From Actinoplanes sp. NBRC 103695 (lineage in GTDB: Bacteria; Actinomycetota; Actinomycetes; Mycobacteriales; Micromonosporaceae): a stretch of DNA of 64,000 nt. The translations under genes and the position numbers were made by a program. The notes under the pieces are model-generated. The model saw only the letters and a list, made by a program, of their open reading frames with translations. It was not told the DNA's origin and ran no database searches. Where the stretch lies: NCBI RefSeq assembly GCF_030269485.1, contig NZ_BSTL01000008.1:223729-287728 (forward strand), read 5' to 3'. This document shows, piece by piece, positions 47,654 through 61,627 of this stretch; position 1 is the stretch's first letter; each line of letters starts with the position of its first letter.

Positions 47654-48375
47654 CGTGACTCGAGAGCCTCGATGCGCTGGATCAGCGGCGCGAGCTCCTG
47701 GCGTACGACGAGCTTGAGTGCGTTGGCCTGGGTGGACGGGCTCTTCGCCTGGGTGTATCCGGCGAGCGCCGCGGACACGGACCGGCGCAGGGTCTTCGCG
47801 TCGGCGCCCGCCTCGCGCAGCGCCCGCCCGGCGCCGCCCTCGGTCTCGGCGGCGAGGCCGATCAGCAGGTGCTCGCAGCCGACGTAGTTGTGGCCCAGCC
47901 CGGTCGCCTCGGCCACCGCCAGCTCCAGCGCGGTCGCCGCGGAGATGCTGAACCCGCCGTCGCCCGGCTCGTCGGCGGTCGCCGCGGCCTCGGCGATCCG
48001 CTTGGGGCTGATCTCCATGGACTGCAGGATGACCACGGCCATGTTGGCGCCCTCGGTGACCATGGCCTGGATCAGCTGAGGTGTGCCGATCTGCCCCGCG
48101 CCGGTTCCCGCGCCGGTTCCTGTGCCGGTTCCTGCGCCGGTCGCTGCGGCGGCGTCGCGGGCGAGCCGGAGCACGGTCAGCGCCCGGGCGGTGAAGGACG
48201 AGAGCTGGGCGCCCATCTCGTCGTCGGAGATCGCGCTGAGCACGGTCTGCCGGATCGCGGTGATCCGGCGGACGGCCAGCTCCAGGGCGCGCTGGCAGAT
48301 GGCGGACACGGGGAGGCCGGTGTCGCGGACGGCGTCGGCCAGGTCGTCGGGAAGGTACACGTTGATTTTTGGCAT
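47650..48375 (-). CDS. Ribbon-helix-helix DNA-binding protein fused to a Clp-N domain
   Basis: 241 residues. The N-terminus (PKINVYLPDDLADAVRDTGLPVSAICQRALE) looks like an RHH/CopG DNA-binding fold; a Gly/Thr-rich linker (about 80-96) leads to a region resembling the N-terminal substrate-recognition repeats of ClpA/ClpC (SISAATALELAVAEATGLGHNYVGCEHLLIGLAAE, REAGADAKTLRRSV). There is no AAA ATPase domain. It may be a regulator controlled through the Clp system or using the Clp-N fold for dimerisation (inference). Leaderless start likely: TATAAA lies six bases before ATG, next to a perfect palindrome shared with aroB. Confidence 0.8.
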   Translation of the reverse strand: MPKINVYLPDDLADAVRDTGLPVSAICQRALELAVRRITAIRQTVLSAISDDEMGAQLSSFTARALTVLRLARDAAAATGAGTGTGTGAGTGAGQIGTPQLIQAMVTEGANMAVVILQSMEISPKRIAEAAATADEPGDGGFSISAATALELAVAEATGLGHNYVGCEHLLIGLAAETEGGAGRALREAGADAKTLRRSVSAALAGYTQAKSPSTQANALKLVVRQELAPLIQRIEALESR

Positions 48376-48380
48376 GCGCC

Positions 48381-49932
<1,552 letters not shown>

Positions 49933-49936
<4 letters not shown>

Positions 49937-49962
49937 CAGGTAGAGGGCCGCGCCGGTAGACT
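49933..49962 (+). promoter_or_regulatory. Probable efp promoter
   Basis: TTAGCA (49933-49938) and TAGACT (49957-49962) are separated by 18 bases and lie 31 bases before the efp ATG. The -10 matches the actinobacterial consensus TAnnnT well; the -35 is weaker and overlaps the aroQ stop. Confidence 0.5.
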
Positions 49963-49993
49963 CGGTCGGTCACCGACGAGAACAAGGCAGGAC

Positions 49994-50551
49994 ATGGCTT
50001 CCACCAACGACCTGAAGAACGGTCTCGTGCTCAACCTCGACAAGGAGCTTTGGTCCGTCGTCGAGTTCCAGCACGTCAAGCCGGGCAAGGGCGGCGCGTT
50101 CGTGCGCACCACGCTCAAGAACGTGCTCTCCGGGAAGGTCGTCGACAAGACCTTCAACGCCGGCACCAAGGTCGAGACGGCGACCGTCGACAAGCGCACC
50201 ATGCAGTACCTCTACCAGGATGGTGACGACTACGTCTTCATGGACCTGGACACCTTCGACCAGATCCCGGTGCCCGGGGCCACGGTCGGCGACGCGGCGA
50301 ATTACCTGCTGCCCGAGGCCGAGGCGACAGTCGCGCAGCACGAGGGCGTTCCGCTCTACATCGAGCTGCCGACCAGCGTCTTCCTCGAGGTGACCTACAC
50401 CGAGCCGGGCCTGCAGGGCGACCGTTCCACCGGCGGCACCAAGCCGGCGACGGTCGAGACCGGCGCCACGGTCAACGTGCCGCTGTTCATCACGCAGGGC
50501 GAGAAGATCAAGGTCGACACCCGCGACGGCCGTTACCTCGGTCGTAGCTGA
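49994..50551 (+). CDS. efp: Elongation factor P
   Basis: Rescues ribosomes stalled at polyproline, important in a cell that encodes very proline-rich proteins such as the giant one in this window. 185 residues, three OB-like domains. The domain I loop [12 protein letters not shown] carries Lys32 at the tip, the type found in actinobacteria, usually unmodified. The C-terminus ends [15 protein letters not shown] start with AAGGCAGG upstream. Confidence 0.96.
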   Translation: MASTNDLKNGLVLNLDKELWSVVEFQHVKPGKGGAFVRTTLKNVLSGKVVDKTFNAGTKVETATVDKRTMQYLYQDGDDYVFMDLDTFDQIPVPGATVGDAANYLLPEAEATVAQHEGVPLYIELPTSVFLEVTYTEPGLQGDRSTGGTKPATVETGATVNVPLFITQGEKIKVDTRDGRYLGRS

Positions 50552-50555
50552 CCTG

Positions 50556-50990
50556 ATGGCAGAAGGCCCGAAGACGCAGATGCCGGCGCGCCGCAAGGCG
50601 CGCAAGCGTGCCCTCGACGTCCTCTACGAGGCCGACCTGCGGGATCTGCCACCGAGCCAGGTGATGGAGTCCTACCTCGAGCGGATCGAGAAGCCGCACC
50701 CCGACCACCTGGGCTACACGATCAGCCTGGTCGACGGCGTGGCGAAGAACCTCGACCGGATCGACGAGCTGATCGCCAGCTACGCCGAGGGCTGGACCCT
50801 CGAGCGGATGCCGGTGGTGGACCGCAACCTGGCCCGGATCGCGGTGTTCGAGTTGCTGTACGTGCCGGAGATCGACGACCCGGTGGCGATCACCGAGGCC
50901 GTCGAGCTGGCCAAGCAGATGTCCACGGACGACAGCCCGCGCTACCTCAACGGCATCCTCGGCCGAATCGCGGAGTTCGCAACGCGCTGA
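50556..50990 (+). CDS. nusB: Transcription antitermination factor NusB
   Basis: RNA-binding all-helical factor acting with NusE in rRNA antitermination. 144 residues: ARRKARKRALDVLYEADLRD, MPVVDRNLARIAVFELLY and ITEAVELAKQMSTDDSPRYLNGILGRI are typical. It begins four bases after the efp stop. Transcription ends in the repeat and hairpin region downstream. Confidence 0.94.
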   Translation: MAEGPKTQMPARRKARKRALDVLYEADLRDLPPSQVMESYLERIEKPHPDHLGYTISLVDGVAKNLDRIDELIASYAEGWTLERMPVVDRNLARIAVFELLYVPEIDDPVAITEAVELAKQMSTDDSPRYLNGILGRIAEFATR

Positions 50991-51095
50991 CCGTGCTGAC
51001 CGGCTTCGGCTACCGCCTCGCGAGGCCGTGCTGACCGGCTTCGGCTACCGCCTCGCGAGGCCGTGCTGACCGGCTTCGGCTACCGCCTCGCGAGG
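50991..51095. repeat. Perfect triplicated 35-bp repeat
   Basis: Three identical contiguous 35-base copies (50991-51025, 51026-51060, 51061-51095) begin immediately after the nusB stop codon. Each contains ccgtgctgaccggcttcgg and then ctaccgcctcgcgagg. No coding role is apparent. Confidence 0.95.
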
Positions 51096-51187
51096 CTTTC
51101 GCCCCGAGAAGTCGTTGTCGAGGGCGCCGGATGAACGTCGGCTACGCCTCGTTCATCCGGCGCCCTCGACAACGACGGGCGAAAGCC
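51094..51187. repeat. Very long interrupted inverted repeat
   Basis: An inner perfect 27-bp inverted pair (51111-51137 with 51150-51176, loop 51138-51149) is extended by an outer 11-bp pair GGCTTTCGCCC (51094-51104) and GGGCGAAAGCC (51177-51187) after a six-base bulge on the left side. The loop resembles part of the adjacent 35-bp repeat. Far longer than a normal terminator. Confidence 0.92.
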
Positions 51188-51210
51188 GGAGTGGTTGAGG
51201 TCAGACCAAG

Positions 51211-51236
51211 AAAGGGCCCCCGAGGGGGCCCTTTTT
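51211..51236. terminator. Intrinsic terminator between nusB and bldD
   Basis: AAAGGGCCCCC pairs with GGGGGCCCTTT, followed by a T-run on the plus strand; on the minus strand a T-rich stretch also follows. It can serve both the nusB operon and the convergent bldD gene. Confidence 0.92.
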
Positions 51237-51269
51237 GTGTTTCGTGTCGAAACCGATGATCCAGTTCAG

Positions 51270-51758
51270 TCAGCTGGCGAAGAAGGCGCGGGGGTCCGCG
51301 ACCAGCACGCCCTGCTCGGTCAGACGCTCGATGAGACCGGACGGCGAGATGTCGTACACGATCGCGAGAGCGCGCAGGTCGTCGGCGCGGATCGACAGGA
51401 CCCGGCCGTTGTAGTCACCACGCTGCTGCTGGATCGCCCGGGCGTACCGGGCCACGTAGGCCAGGTCCTCACCCGTGGTGTCGTACAGCTTCTCGAGGTC
51501 GAGCACGATCTTGTTGGTGGCCTCGAGCCGGATGCCACTGCCGTCGGGCAGCAGCTCGGACACGGGCACCCGATAGAAATCGGCCAGCTCGGCCAGACGC
51601 GAGACGGTGACCGCACGGTCGCCGCGCTCGTACGAGCCCACCACGACTGCCTTCCAGCGGCCGTTCGACTTCTCTTCCACGCCCTGCAGGGACAGGCCCT
51701 GCTGCTGGCGGATCGAGCGCAGGCGGGCGCCCAACGACTTGGCGTACTCAGACGGCAT
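51270..51758 (-). CDS. bldD: Developmental regulator BldD (c-di-GMP effector)
   Basis: Master repressor of sporulation and development in actinomycetes, active as a dimer bound by tetrameric c-di-GMP. 162 residues: an Xre-type helix-turn-helix domain (SLGARLRSIRQQQGLSLQGVEEKSNGRWKAVVVGSYERGDRAV) and a C-terminal domain with the c-di-GMP signature RGD (113-115), eight residues, RADD (124-127), that is RGD-x8-RxxD. Length and sequence match Streptomyces BldD closely. Convergent with nusB; a BldD-box match lies in the upstream region, consistent with known autoregulation. Confidence 0.96.
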   Translation of the reverse strand: MPSEYAKSLGARLRSIRQQQGLSLQGVEEKSNGRWKAVVVGSYERGDRAVTVSRLAELADFYRVPVSELLPDGSGIRLEATNKIVLDLEKLYDTTGEDLAYVARYARAIQQQRGDYNGRVLSIRADDLRALAIVYDISPSGLIERLTEQGVLVADPRAFFAS

Positions 51759-51933
51759 TCGGACACTCCCAGTACTGTGCTGGCCCGGGGGGTTCTTCCC
51801 CCGCGATCGCTACGCAGCGTGACGGTACGGCCGTTGCGACCTCTGGTCAAGTGTTGGTCGCCGATGTGTCGTGGGACTCCTGGGAAAGTTGCCTATCTTT
51901 TCCCTCTGTGATCCCGCACTCGTCGTCAGGCAC

Positions 51934-51947
51934 GTCACCATGGTCAA
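51934..51947. promoter_or_regulatory. BldD-box match between bldD and pyrR
   Basis: gTcACcatgGTcAa matches the BldD pseudo-palindrome nTnACnnnnGTnAn at every fixed position. It is 176 bases upstream of the bldD start and overlaps a minus-strand -35-like TTGACC (51947-51942). BldD is known to repress its own gene. Confidence 0.65.
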
Positions 51948-52040
51948 CGCATTGCGCACTGGTAACGTAGCGTCAGCCGCGGCCCAGCGATCAACGGGGG
52001 CCGTGACATTCAAAACCGCACATAGAAGACATCCTTTAAC

Positions 52041-52070
52041 GACCCGTCCAGTGAGGCGGGGAAGGAGGTC
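52041..52070 (+). promoter_or_regulatory. PyrR-binding RNA element over the pyrR ribosome-binding site
   Basis: The leader contains CCCG (52043-52046), a ten-base loop tccagtgagg and CGGG (52057-52060). The loop matches the PyrR-binding consensus UCCAGnGAGG. The GGAGGTC just downstream is the pyrR ribosome-binding site and can pair with GACC at 52041-52044. PyrR with UMP could thus block translation, as described for mycobacterial pyr leaders. Confidence 0.75.
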
Positions 52071-52072
52071 CG

Positions 52073-52636
52073 ATGGCATCGCCGCATGCCCAGAAGACCG
52101 CTCGCACCGTCTTGTCCGCCGCTGACATTCAGCGAGTCGTCGACCGGATGGCCCATCAGATCCTCGAGAAGACCTCCGGCGCGACCGGCACCGTTCTTCT
52201 CGGCATCCCGACACGCGGTGTTCCGCTGGCCCATCGGCTGGCCGGCCGGATCCACGCCTTCGAGGACATCGACGTTCCGGTCGGATCGCTCGACATCACG
52301 CTCTACCGGGACGATCTGCGCCTGCACGCCACCCGCGCGCTCGGCAAGACCGAGATCCCCGGCAGCGGCATCGACGGCCGGCGGGTGATCCTGATCGACG
52401 ACGTGCTGTTCTCCGGGCGGACCGTCCGGGCCGCACTGGACGCGATCAACGACGTCGGCCGGCCCAGCTCGGTGCAGCTCGCCGTCCTGGTCGACCGCGG
52501 CCACCGCCAGCTGCCGATCCGCGCCGACTACGTCGGCAAGAACATTCCGACCGCGCTGGACGAGAGCGTCCGGGTGTCGCTCGCCGAGACCGACGACGGC
52601 GTCGACGAGGTCAAGCTCACCGGAGGTCCCCGATGA
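52073..52636 (+). CDS. pyrR: Pyrimidine operon regulator/uracil phosphoribosyltransferase PyrR
   Basis: RNA-binding regulator of pyr genes with weak UPRT activity. 187 residues: [27 protein letters not shown], the PRPP loop [18 protein letters not shown] and [20 protein letters not shown]. First gene of the pyrimidine operon, preceded by its own target-like RNA hairpin. ATG 52073 with GAAGGAGG. Confidence 0.95.
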   Translation: MASPHAQKTARTVLSAADIQRVVDRMAHQILEKTSGATGTVLLGIPTRGVPLAHRLAGRIHAFEDIDVPVGSLDITLYRDDLRLHATRALGKTEIPGSGIDGRRVILIDDVLFSGRTVRAALDAINDVGRPSSVQLAVLVDRGHRQLPIRADYVGKNIPTALDESVRVSLAETDDGVDEVKLTGGPR

Positions 52637-52679
52637 GCAGAGCTGCCGAGGCGGCTTCGCCGCACTGCGAGGTCAAAGC

Positions 52680-53585
52680 ATGATCAAACACCTGCTGTCC
52701 GCCGCCGATCTCGACGCCGACACCGCGACGCTGATCCTGGACACCGCCGGTGAGATGGCGGCGCTGGCCGAGCGCGAGGTCAAGAAGCTGCCGACGCTGC
52801 GCGGGCGCACCGTGGTCAACCTCTTCTACGAGGACTCCACCCGCACCCGGATCTCGTTCGAGGCGGCGGCCAAGCGGCTCTCCGCCGACGTGATCAACTT
52901 TTCCGCCAAGGGTTCCAGCGTGTCGAAGGGCGAGAGCCTGAAGGACACCGCGCTGACCCTGCAGGCGATGGGCGCCGACGCGGTGGTGATCCGGCATCCC
53001 GCCTCCGGCGCCCCGGACCGGCTGTCGTCCTGGGTGGACGGTTCGGTGATCAACGCCGGCGACGGCACCCACGAGCACCCCACGCAGGCCCTGCTGGACG
53101 CGTACACGATGCGGTCCCGCCTCGGGAAGCTCGACGGGCTGAACGTGGCGATCGTCGGCGACGTGCTGCACAGCCGGGTCGCCCGCTCCAACGTCCTGCT
53201 GCTCACCACGCTGGGCGCCAAGGTCACGCTGGTCGGCCCGCCGACGCTGATCCCGCTCTCGCCGGGTGCGGCGGTGTCGTACGACCTGGACAGCGTCCTG
53301 CCCGGCGCGGACGTGGTGATGATGCTGCGGGTGCAGACCGAGCGGATGCAGGATTCCTACTTCCCCTCGGCCCGGGAGTACAGCCGCCGCTACGGACTCG
53401 ACGCGGCGCGCATGAGGAGGCTGCCCGAGCACGCGATCGTCATGCACCCGGGCCCGATGAACCGGGGCATGGAGATCGCGCCCGAGGTCGCCGACTCGAA
53501 ACGGTCCACCATCGTCGAGCAGGTCGCCAACGGCGTGTCGGCTCGGATGGCTGTTCTTTATCTTCTGCTGGGAGGCAAGGCGTGA
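52680..53585 (+). CDS. pyrB: Aspartate carbamoyltransferase catalytic subunit
   Basis: Joins carbamoyl phosphate to aspartate. 301 residues: carbamoyl-phosphate motif [12 protein letters not shown], the [10 protein letters not shown] and [16 protein letters not shown] segments, and [11 protein letters not shown]. No regulatory PyrI subunit is encoded here. The 43-base gap after pyrR contains a small GCGGC-ttc-GCCGC hairpin. Confidence 0.96.
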   Translation: MIKHLLSAADLDADTATLILDTAGEMAALAEREVKKLPTLRGRTVVNLFYEDSTRTRISFEAAAKRLSADVINFSAKGSSVSKGESLKDTALTLQAMGADAVVIRHPASGAPDRLSSWVDGSVINAGDGTHEHPTQALLDAYTMRSRLGKLDGLNVAIVGDVLHSRVARSNVLLLTTLGAKVTLVGPPTLIPLSPGAAVSYDLDSVLPGADVVMMLRVQTERMQDSYFPSAREYSRRYGLDAARMRRLPEHAIVMHPGPMNRGMEIAPEVADSKRSTIVEQVANGVSARMAVLYLLLGGKA

Positions 53586-53664
53586 TCGACCGCACCGAGC
53601 ACGGCGCAAGCGGAGCGCGTCGCCGCGCACAGGGCCAGGAGAGCACGCGAAAGGAAGGCACAGC

Positions 53665-54933
53665 GTGACCTCGTCCTACGTCATCAGGGGCGCTTCGATT
53701 CTGGGCGCTTCGCCGGCGGATCTCTTCGTCTCGGACGGGGTTCTGGTCGACTCGGCTCCGTCGAACGCCGAGGTCGTCGAGGCGGACGGTCTCGTCGCGC
53801 TGCCCGGCCTGGTCGACCTGCACACCCACCTGCGCGAGCCGGGGCGCGAGGACGCCGAGACGGTGGAGACCGGCTCGCGCGCCGCCGCGATGGGCGGCTA
53901 CACCGCGGTCTGCGCGATGGCCAACACGTCGCCGGTCGCCGACACCGCAGGCGTGGTCGAGCAGGTCTGGCGCCTCGGCCGCGAGGCCGGGCTGGTCGAC
54001 GTGCAGCCGATCGGCGCGGTCACCGTCGGGCTGGCCGGCAAGCAGCTCGCCGAGCTCGGCGCGATGGCCGCCTCCGCGGCGAGCGTCCGGATCTTCTCCG
54101 ACGACGGTTCCTGCGTCGCCGACCCGCGCCTGATGCGCCGGGCCCTGGAGTACGTGAAGGCGTTCGACGGCATCATCGCCCAGCACGCTGAGGAGCCGCG
54201 GCTCACCGAGGGCGCGCAGATGCACGAGGGTGAGGTGTCCACCCGGCTCGGCCTCACCGGCTGGCCCGCGGTCGCCGAGGAGGCGATCATCGCCCGCGAC
54301 GTGCTCCTCGCGGAGCACGTCGGCAGCCGGTTGCACGTCTGCCACGTCTCCACCGCCGGGTCCGTCGAGGTCCTGCGCCAGGCAAAAGCTCGGGGAGTAC
54401 GCGTGACCGCCGAGGTCACGCCGCACCACCTGCTGCTGACCGACGAGCTCGCGGCCAGCTACGACCCGGTGTTCAAGGTCAACCCGCCGCTGCGCACCGC
54501 GAAGGATGTCGAGGCGTTGCGGGCGGCCCTGATCGAGGGTGTGATCGACATCGTCGCCACCGACCACGCCCCGCACGCGGTGGAGGACAAGGAGTGCGAG
54601 TGGGCGTACGCGAGGCCCGGCATGGTCGGTCTCGAAACCGCCCTGCCGGTGGTGCTGAGTGTCCTCGGTGAGCAGTGGGACCTGATCGCCGACCGGATGT
54701 CCCGCACCCCCGCGCGCATCGCCGGTCTGTCCTCGCACGGGCTCTCCCTGCGGCCGGGTGAGCCGGCCAACCTCACCCTGGTCGACCCGGCCGCCCGCCG
54801 CGTCGTCGACCCCTCCGGCCTGACCAGCAAGAGCCGCAACACGCCGTACGCGGGCACCACCCTGCCGGGCCGCATCGTCGCGACCTTCCTCCGGGGCGAG
54901 CCGACGGTCCTGGACGGAAAGGCCCAGAAATGA
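53665..54933 (+). CDS. pyrC: Dihydroorotase
   Basis: Cyclises carbamoyl aspartate to dihydroorotate. 422 residues, class I amidohydrolase: [18 protein letters not shown] with the HxH metal pair, the His-containing IIAQHAEEP and CHVSTAGS, and [12 protein letters not shown] with the catalytic Asp. GTG 53665 has AAGGAAGG at seven bases. Overlaps carA by ATGA. Confidence 0.96.
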   Translation: MTSSYVIRGASILGASPADLFVSDGVLVDSAPSNAEVVEADGLVALPGLVDLHTHLREPGREDAETVETGSRAAAMGGYTAVCAMANTSPVADTAGVVEQVWRLGREAGLVDVQPIGAVTVGLAGKQLAELGAMAASAASVRIFSDDGSCVADPRLMRRALEYVKAFDGIIAQHAEEPRLTEGAQMHEGEVSTRLGLTGWPAVAEEAIIARDVLLAEHVGSRLHVCHVSTAGSVEVLRQAKARGVRVTAEVTPHHLLLTDELAASYDPVFKVNPPLRTAKDVEALRAALIEGVIDIVATDHAPHAVEDKECEWAYARPGMVGLETALPVVLSVLGEQWDLIADRMSRTPARIAGLSSHGLSLRPGEPANLTLVDPAARRVVDPSGLTSKSRNTPYAGTTLPGRIVATFLRGEPTVLDGKAQK

Positions 54934-56036
54934 CAGAAGCACTCCTCGTACTGGAGGACGGCCGCGCTTTCCGTGGCACCGCCTACGGCGCGGTCGGTGA
55001 GACGTTCGGCGAGGCCGTGTTCACCACCGGCATGACCGGTTATCAGGAGACGCTGACCGACCCGTCGTTCCACCGGCAGGTCGTGGTGCAGACCGCGCCG
55101 CAGATCGGCAACACCGGCGTCAACGGCGAGGACGACGAGTCCGACCGGATCTGGGTGGCCGGCTACGTGGTCCGTGACCCGGCCCGCCGGCCGTCGAGCT
55201 GGCGGGCCACCGCCTCGCTCGACGAGCGGCTGGCCACCGAGGGCGTGGTCGGCATCGCCGGGGTGGACACCCGGGCGCTGACCCGGCACCTGCGCTCCCG
55301 CGGCGCCATGCGGGTGGGCATCTCGTCGGTCACCACCGACCCGGCTGAGCTGCGCGAACGCGTCCTGTCTCAGCCGGAGATGCTCGGTGCCGACCTGTCC
55401 GCCGAGGTCACCACCGGCTCGCGGTACACGGTGGCGGCCGAGGGTGAGCACCGCTACACGGTCGCCGCGCTCGACCTGGGCATCAAACGCAACGTCGCCC
55501 GGCGGCTGGCCGCCCGCGGTGTGACCACCCACATCTTCCCGGCCACCTCGACCGTCGACGACCTGCTCGCGGTGAGCCCGGACGCGGTGTTCTTCTCACC
55601 CGGCCCCGGCGACCCGGCCACCGCCGATCACCCGGTCGCTCTGGCTCAGGACGTGATGCGCCGGCGAGTTCCGCTGTTCGGCATCTGCTTCGGCAGCCAG
55701 ATCCTCGGCCGGGCGCTCGGTTTCGGCACCTACAAGCTGGCGTACGGCCACCGCGGCATCAACCAGCCGGTGCTCGACAAGACCACCGGCAAGGTCGAGG
55801 TCACCTCGCACAACCACGGGTTCGCCGTGGAAGCCCCGCTCAACCAGGTGATCGACACCGACTTCGGCGGGGTCGAGGTCAGCCATGTGTGCCTCAACGA
55901 CAACGTGGTCGAAGGGCTGCGGGCGAAGGACGTTCCCGCGTTCACCGTCCAGTACCACCCGGAGGCGGCAGCCGGCCCGCACGACGCCGACTACCTCTTC
56001 GACCGGTTCGTCGAGCTCGTTGAGAAGAAGGGCTGA
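54930..56036 (+). CDS. carA: Carbamoyl-phosphate synthase small subunit
   Basis: Glutaminase subunit supplying ammonia to CarB. 368 residues: N-terminal [17 protein letters not shown], and a class I glutamine amidotransferase domain with nucleophile Cys in [24 protein letters not shown] and the His-Glu of [12 protein letters not shown]. Ends five bases before carB. Confidence 0.96.
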   Translation: MTEALLVLEDGRAFRGTAYGAVGETFGEAVFTTGMTGYQETLTDPSFHRQVVVQTAPQIGNTGVNGEDDESDRIWVAGYVVRDPARRPSSWRATASLDERLATEGVVGIAGVDTRALTRHLRSRGAMRVGISSVTTDPAELRERVLSQPEMLGADLSAEVTTGSRYTVAAEGEHRYTVAALDLGIKRNVARRLAARGVTTHIFPATSTVDDLLAVSPDAVFFSPGPGDPATADHPVALAQDVMRRRVPLFGICFGSQILGRALGFGTYKLAYGHRGINQPVLDKTTGKVEVTSHNHGFAVEAPLNQVIDTDFGGVEVSHVCLNDNVVEGLRAKDVPAFTVQYHPEAAAGPHDADYLFDRFVELVEKKG

Positions 56037-56041
56037 GACCT

Positions 56042-59349
<3,308 letters not shown>

Positions 59350-59353
<4 letters not shown>

Positions 59354-60351
59354 CCGCGTTCGAACGCACGCTCCGGCCGATCCTGTTCCGGGTCGGCGGG
59401 GGCGACGCGGAGAAGGCGCACGAGTTCACCCTGCACCGCCTGGCCGGGCTGCCTTCCTTCACCCGCGAGCTGATGCGGCGCCGATACACCGTCACCAAGC
59501 CGGTGGAGGTGTTCGGGCTCCGCTTCCCGAACGCGGTCGGCCTGGCCGCCGGGATGGACAAGAACGGCGTCGCGCTGGCGTCCTGGCCGGCCATGGGCTT
59601 CGGGTTCGTCGAGGTCGGCACGGTCACCGCGCACCCGCAGCCGGGCAACGACAAGCCACGGTTGTTCCGGCTGCGGGAGAGCGAAGCGATCATCAACCGG
59701 ATGGGCTTCAACAACGAGGGCGCGGCGGCCCTGGCCGCGCGGCTGGCGGCGACCGGTGACGTCGGCATCCCGGTCGGGGTGTCGCTCGGCAAGTCCAAGG
59801 TGACGCCGCTGGACGAGGCGGTCGAGGACTACCTCACCTCGTACAACCTCCTCCAGGAGCACGCCGGCTACATCGCGGTCAACGTGTCCTCACCGAACAC
59901 TCCCGGGCTGCGCAGCCTGCAGGACAAGTCGGCGATCGGCGCTCTGCTGGCGGCGCTGGCCGGCAAGACGCCGGTGCTGGTGAAGATCGCGCCGGACCTG
60001 ACCGAGCCGGCCATCGCCGAGCTGCTGGAGGTCTGCCTGGCGTACGGCGCGGCCGGGGTGATCGCGACCAACACCACGCTGGACCGCAACGGGCTGGCGC
60101 CGGCCGACCAGCCGCGGGCGACCGAGGCGGGTGGCCTGTCCGGCCGGCCGCTCACCGAGAAGGCCCACAAGGTGGTGCAGTTCGTGCACGAGGAGACCGG
60201 CGGCCGGTTACCGATCATCGGGGTCGGCGGCGTCCTCGACCCGGACGACGCGACCCGGCTCTTCGACGCCGGGGCGTCTCTGGTTCAGCTGTACACCGGT
60301 TTCGTCTACCGGGGGCCCGCCCTCGTACGGGCGATCGCGTCGGCGCGATGA
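59350..60351 (+). CDS. pyrD: Dihydroorotate dehydrogenase (quinone), class 2
   Basis: Oxidises dihydroorotate to orotate with quinone at the membrane. 333 residues with the class 2 N-terminal helical extension ([28 protein letters not shown]), then [39 protein letters not shown] and [13 protein letters not shown]. The catalytic base region VNVSSPNT fits class 2 (Ser). ATG overlaps the carB stop, and its stop overlaps bioA (ATGA). Confidence 0.95.
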
Positions 60352-61610
60352 CCGGCGACCCGGCCGAGCGGCTCCTCGCGCTGGACCGGGCGCATGTCTG
60401 GCATCCGTACGGGCCGATGCCCGGGAGGTCCGACCCCTATCTGGTGGAGAGCGCCGAGGGCGTGCGGCTGCGCCTGGCCGACGGCCGGGAGCTGGTCGAC
60501 GGGATGTCGTCGTGGTGGGCGGCCATCCACGGCTACCGCCACCCGGTGCTGGACGCCGCGCTGGCCGACCAGGCGTCCCGGATGAGCCACGTGATGTTCG
60601 GCGGCCTCACCCACGGGCCCGCGGTCGAGCTGGCCGCCCGGCTGGTCGAGATCACCCCGGAAGGGCTGGAGCACGTCTTCCTCTGTGACTCCGGCTCGGT
60701 CGGCGTCGAGGTGGCGGTCAAGATGGCGTTGCAGGCCCGGCCGGGCCGCCGGCGGCTGGCCACCTGGCGCGGCGGCTACCACGGCGACACGTTCCACCCG
60801 ATGAGCGTCTGCGACCCGGTCGGCGGCATGCATTCGCTGTGGACCGGAGTGCTGCCGGTGCAGGTGTTCGCGCCGCCGCCGCCGGCCGCCTTCGACGACG
60901 CGTACGCCGTCGAACTGGCCGAGACGATCGATCGGCACGCCGACGAGCTGGCCGCGGTGATCGTCGAGCCGGTCGTGCAGGGCGCCGGGGGGATGCGGTT
61001 CCACGATCCCGGCTACCTCCGGGTGCTGCGGGATGTCACCCGGGAGCGGGAAATCCTGCTCATCTTCGACGAGATCGCGACCGGCTTCGGACGGACCGGA
61101 TCGATGTTCGCCGCTGACCTGGCCGGCGTCACGCCCGACATCATGTGTCTCGGCAAGGCCCTGACCGGGGGATATCTGAGCCTGGCCGCGACCCTCTGCA
61201 CGCCCGAGGTGGCGCACGCGATCTCCGCCGGTCCGGGCGGCGGGCTGGCGCACGGCCCGACGTTCATGGGCAACCCGCTCGCCTGCGCGGTCGCCGGCGC
61301 CTCTCTGAGCCTGCTGAGCGACGGCACCTGGGCATCCGCGACATCCCGCATCGAAACGGCTCTCCGGGCCGGCCTGGAGCCGCTGAGGGGCGCTCCCGGT
61401 GTCGCCGACGTCCGGGTGCTCGGCGCGATCGGCGTGGTCCAGCTCGATCACGACGTGGATCTGGCCAAGGCCACCGCGGCCGCGGTCGACGCCGGCGTGT
61501 GGCTGCGCCCGTTCCGGGATCTGATCTACACCATGCCGCCGTACGTGACGGGCGACGACGACGTCGCCCGTATTACCAGGGGTATCGCCGCGGCGGTGTC
61601 CGCGAGCTGA
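60348..61610 (+). CDS. bioA: Adenosylmethionine-8-amino-7-oxononanoate aminotransferase
   Basis: PLP enzyme making DAPA in biotin synthesis. 420 residues: VWHPYGPM at the start, [51 protein letters not shown], and the PLP lysine in [12 protein letters not shown]; these are BioA hallmarks rather than a generic class III transaminase. It sits inside the pyrimidine operon, coupled to pyrD by ATGA, with pyrF 17 bases downstream. No bioB, bioD or bioF is in the window. Confidence 0.92.
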   Translation: MTGDPAERLLALDRAHVWHPYGPMPGRSDPYLVESAEGVRLRLADGRELVDGMSSWWAAIHGYRHPVLDAALADQASRMSHVMFGGLTHGPAVELAARLVEITPEGLEHVFLCDSGSVGVEVAVKMALQARPGRRRLATWRGGYHGDTFHPMSVCDPVGGMHSLWTGVLPVQVFAPPPPAAFDDAYAVELAETIDRHADELAAVIVEPVVQGAGGMRFHDPGYLRVLRDVTREREILLIFDEIATGFGRTGSMFAADLAGVTPDIMCLGKALTGGYLSLAATLCTPEVAHAISAGPGGGLAHGPTFMGNPLACAVAGASLSLLSDGTWASATSRIETALRAGLEPLRGAPGVADVRVLGAIGVVQLDHDVDLAKATAAAVDAGVWLRPFRDLIYTMPPYVTGDDDVARITRGIAAAVSAS

Positions 61611-61627
61611 CAGGAAGAGGATGACCT

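Noticed and set aside
47650..48375. Toxin-antitoxin pair headed by the RHH protein
   Set aside because: The RHH is joined to a Clp-N-like region and no toxin gene follows, only a 20-residue hydrophobic frame; evidence is insufficient.
55670..55710. CarA glutaminase defect because the nucleophile motif reads CFGSQ rather than CLGHQ
   Set aside because: Cys and the His-Glu pair are present, and similar CFGxQ forms are usual in actinobacterial CarA.
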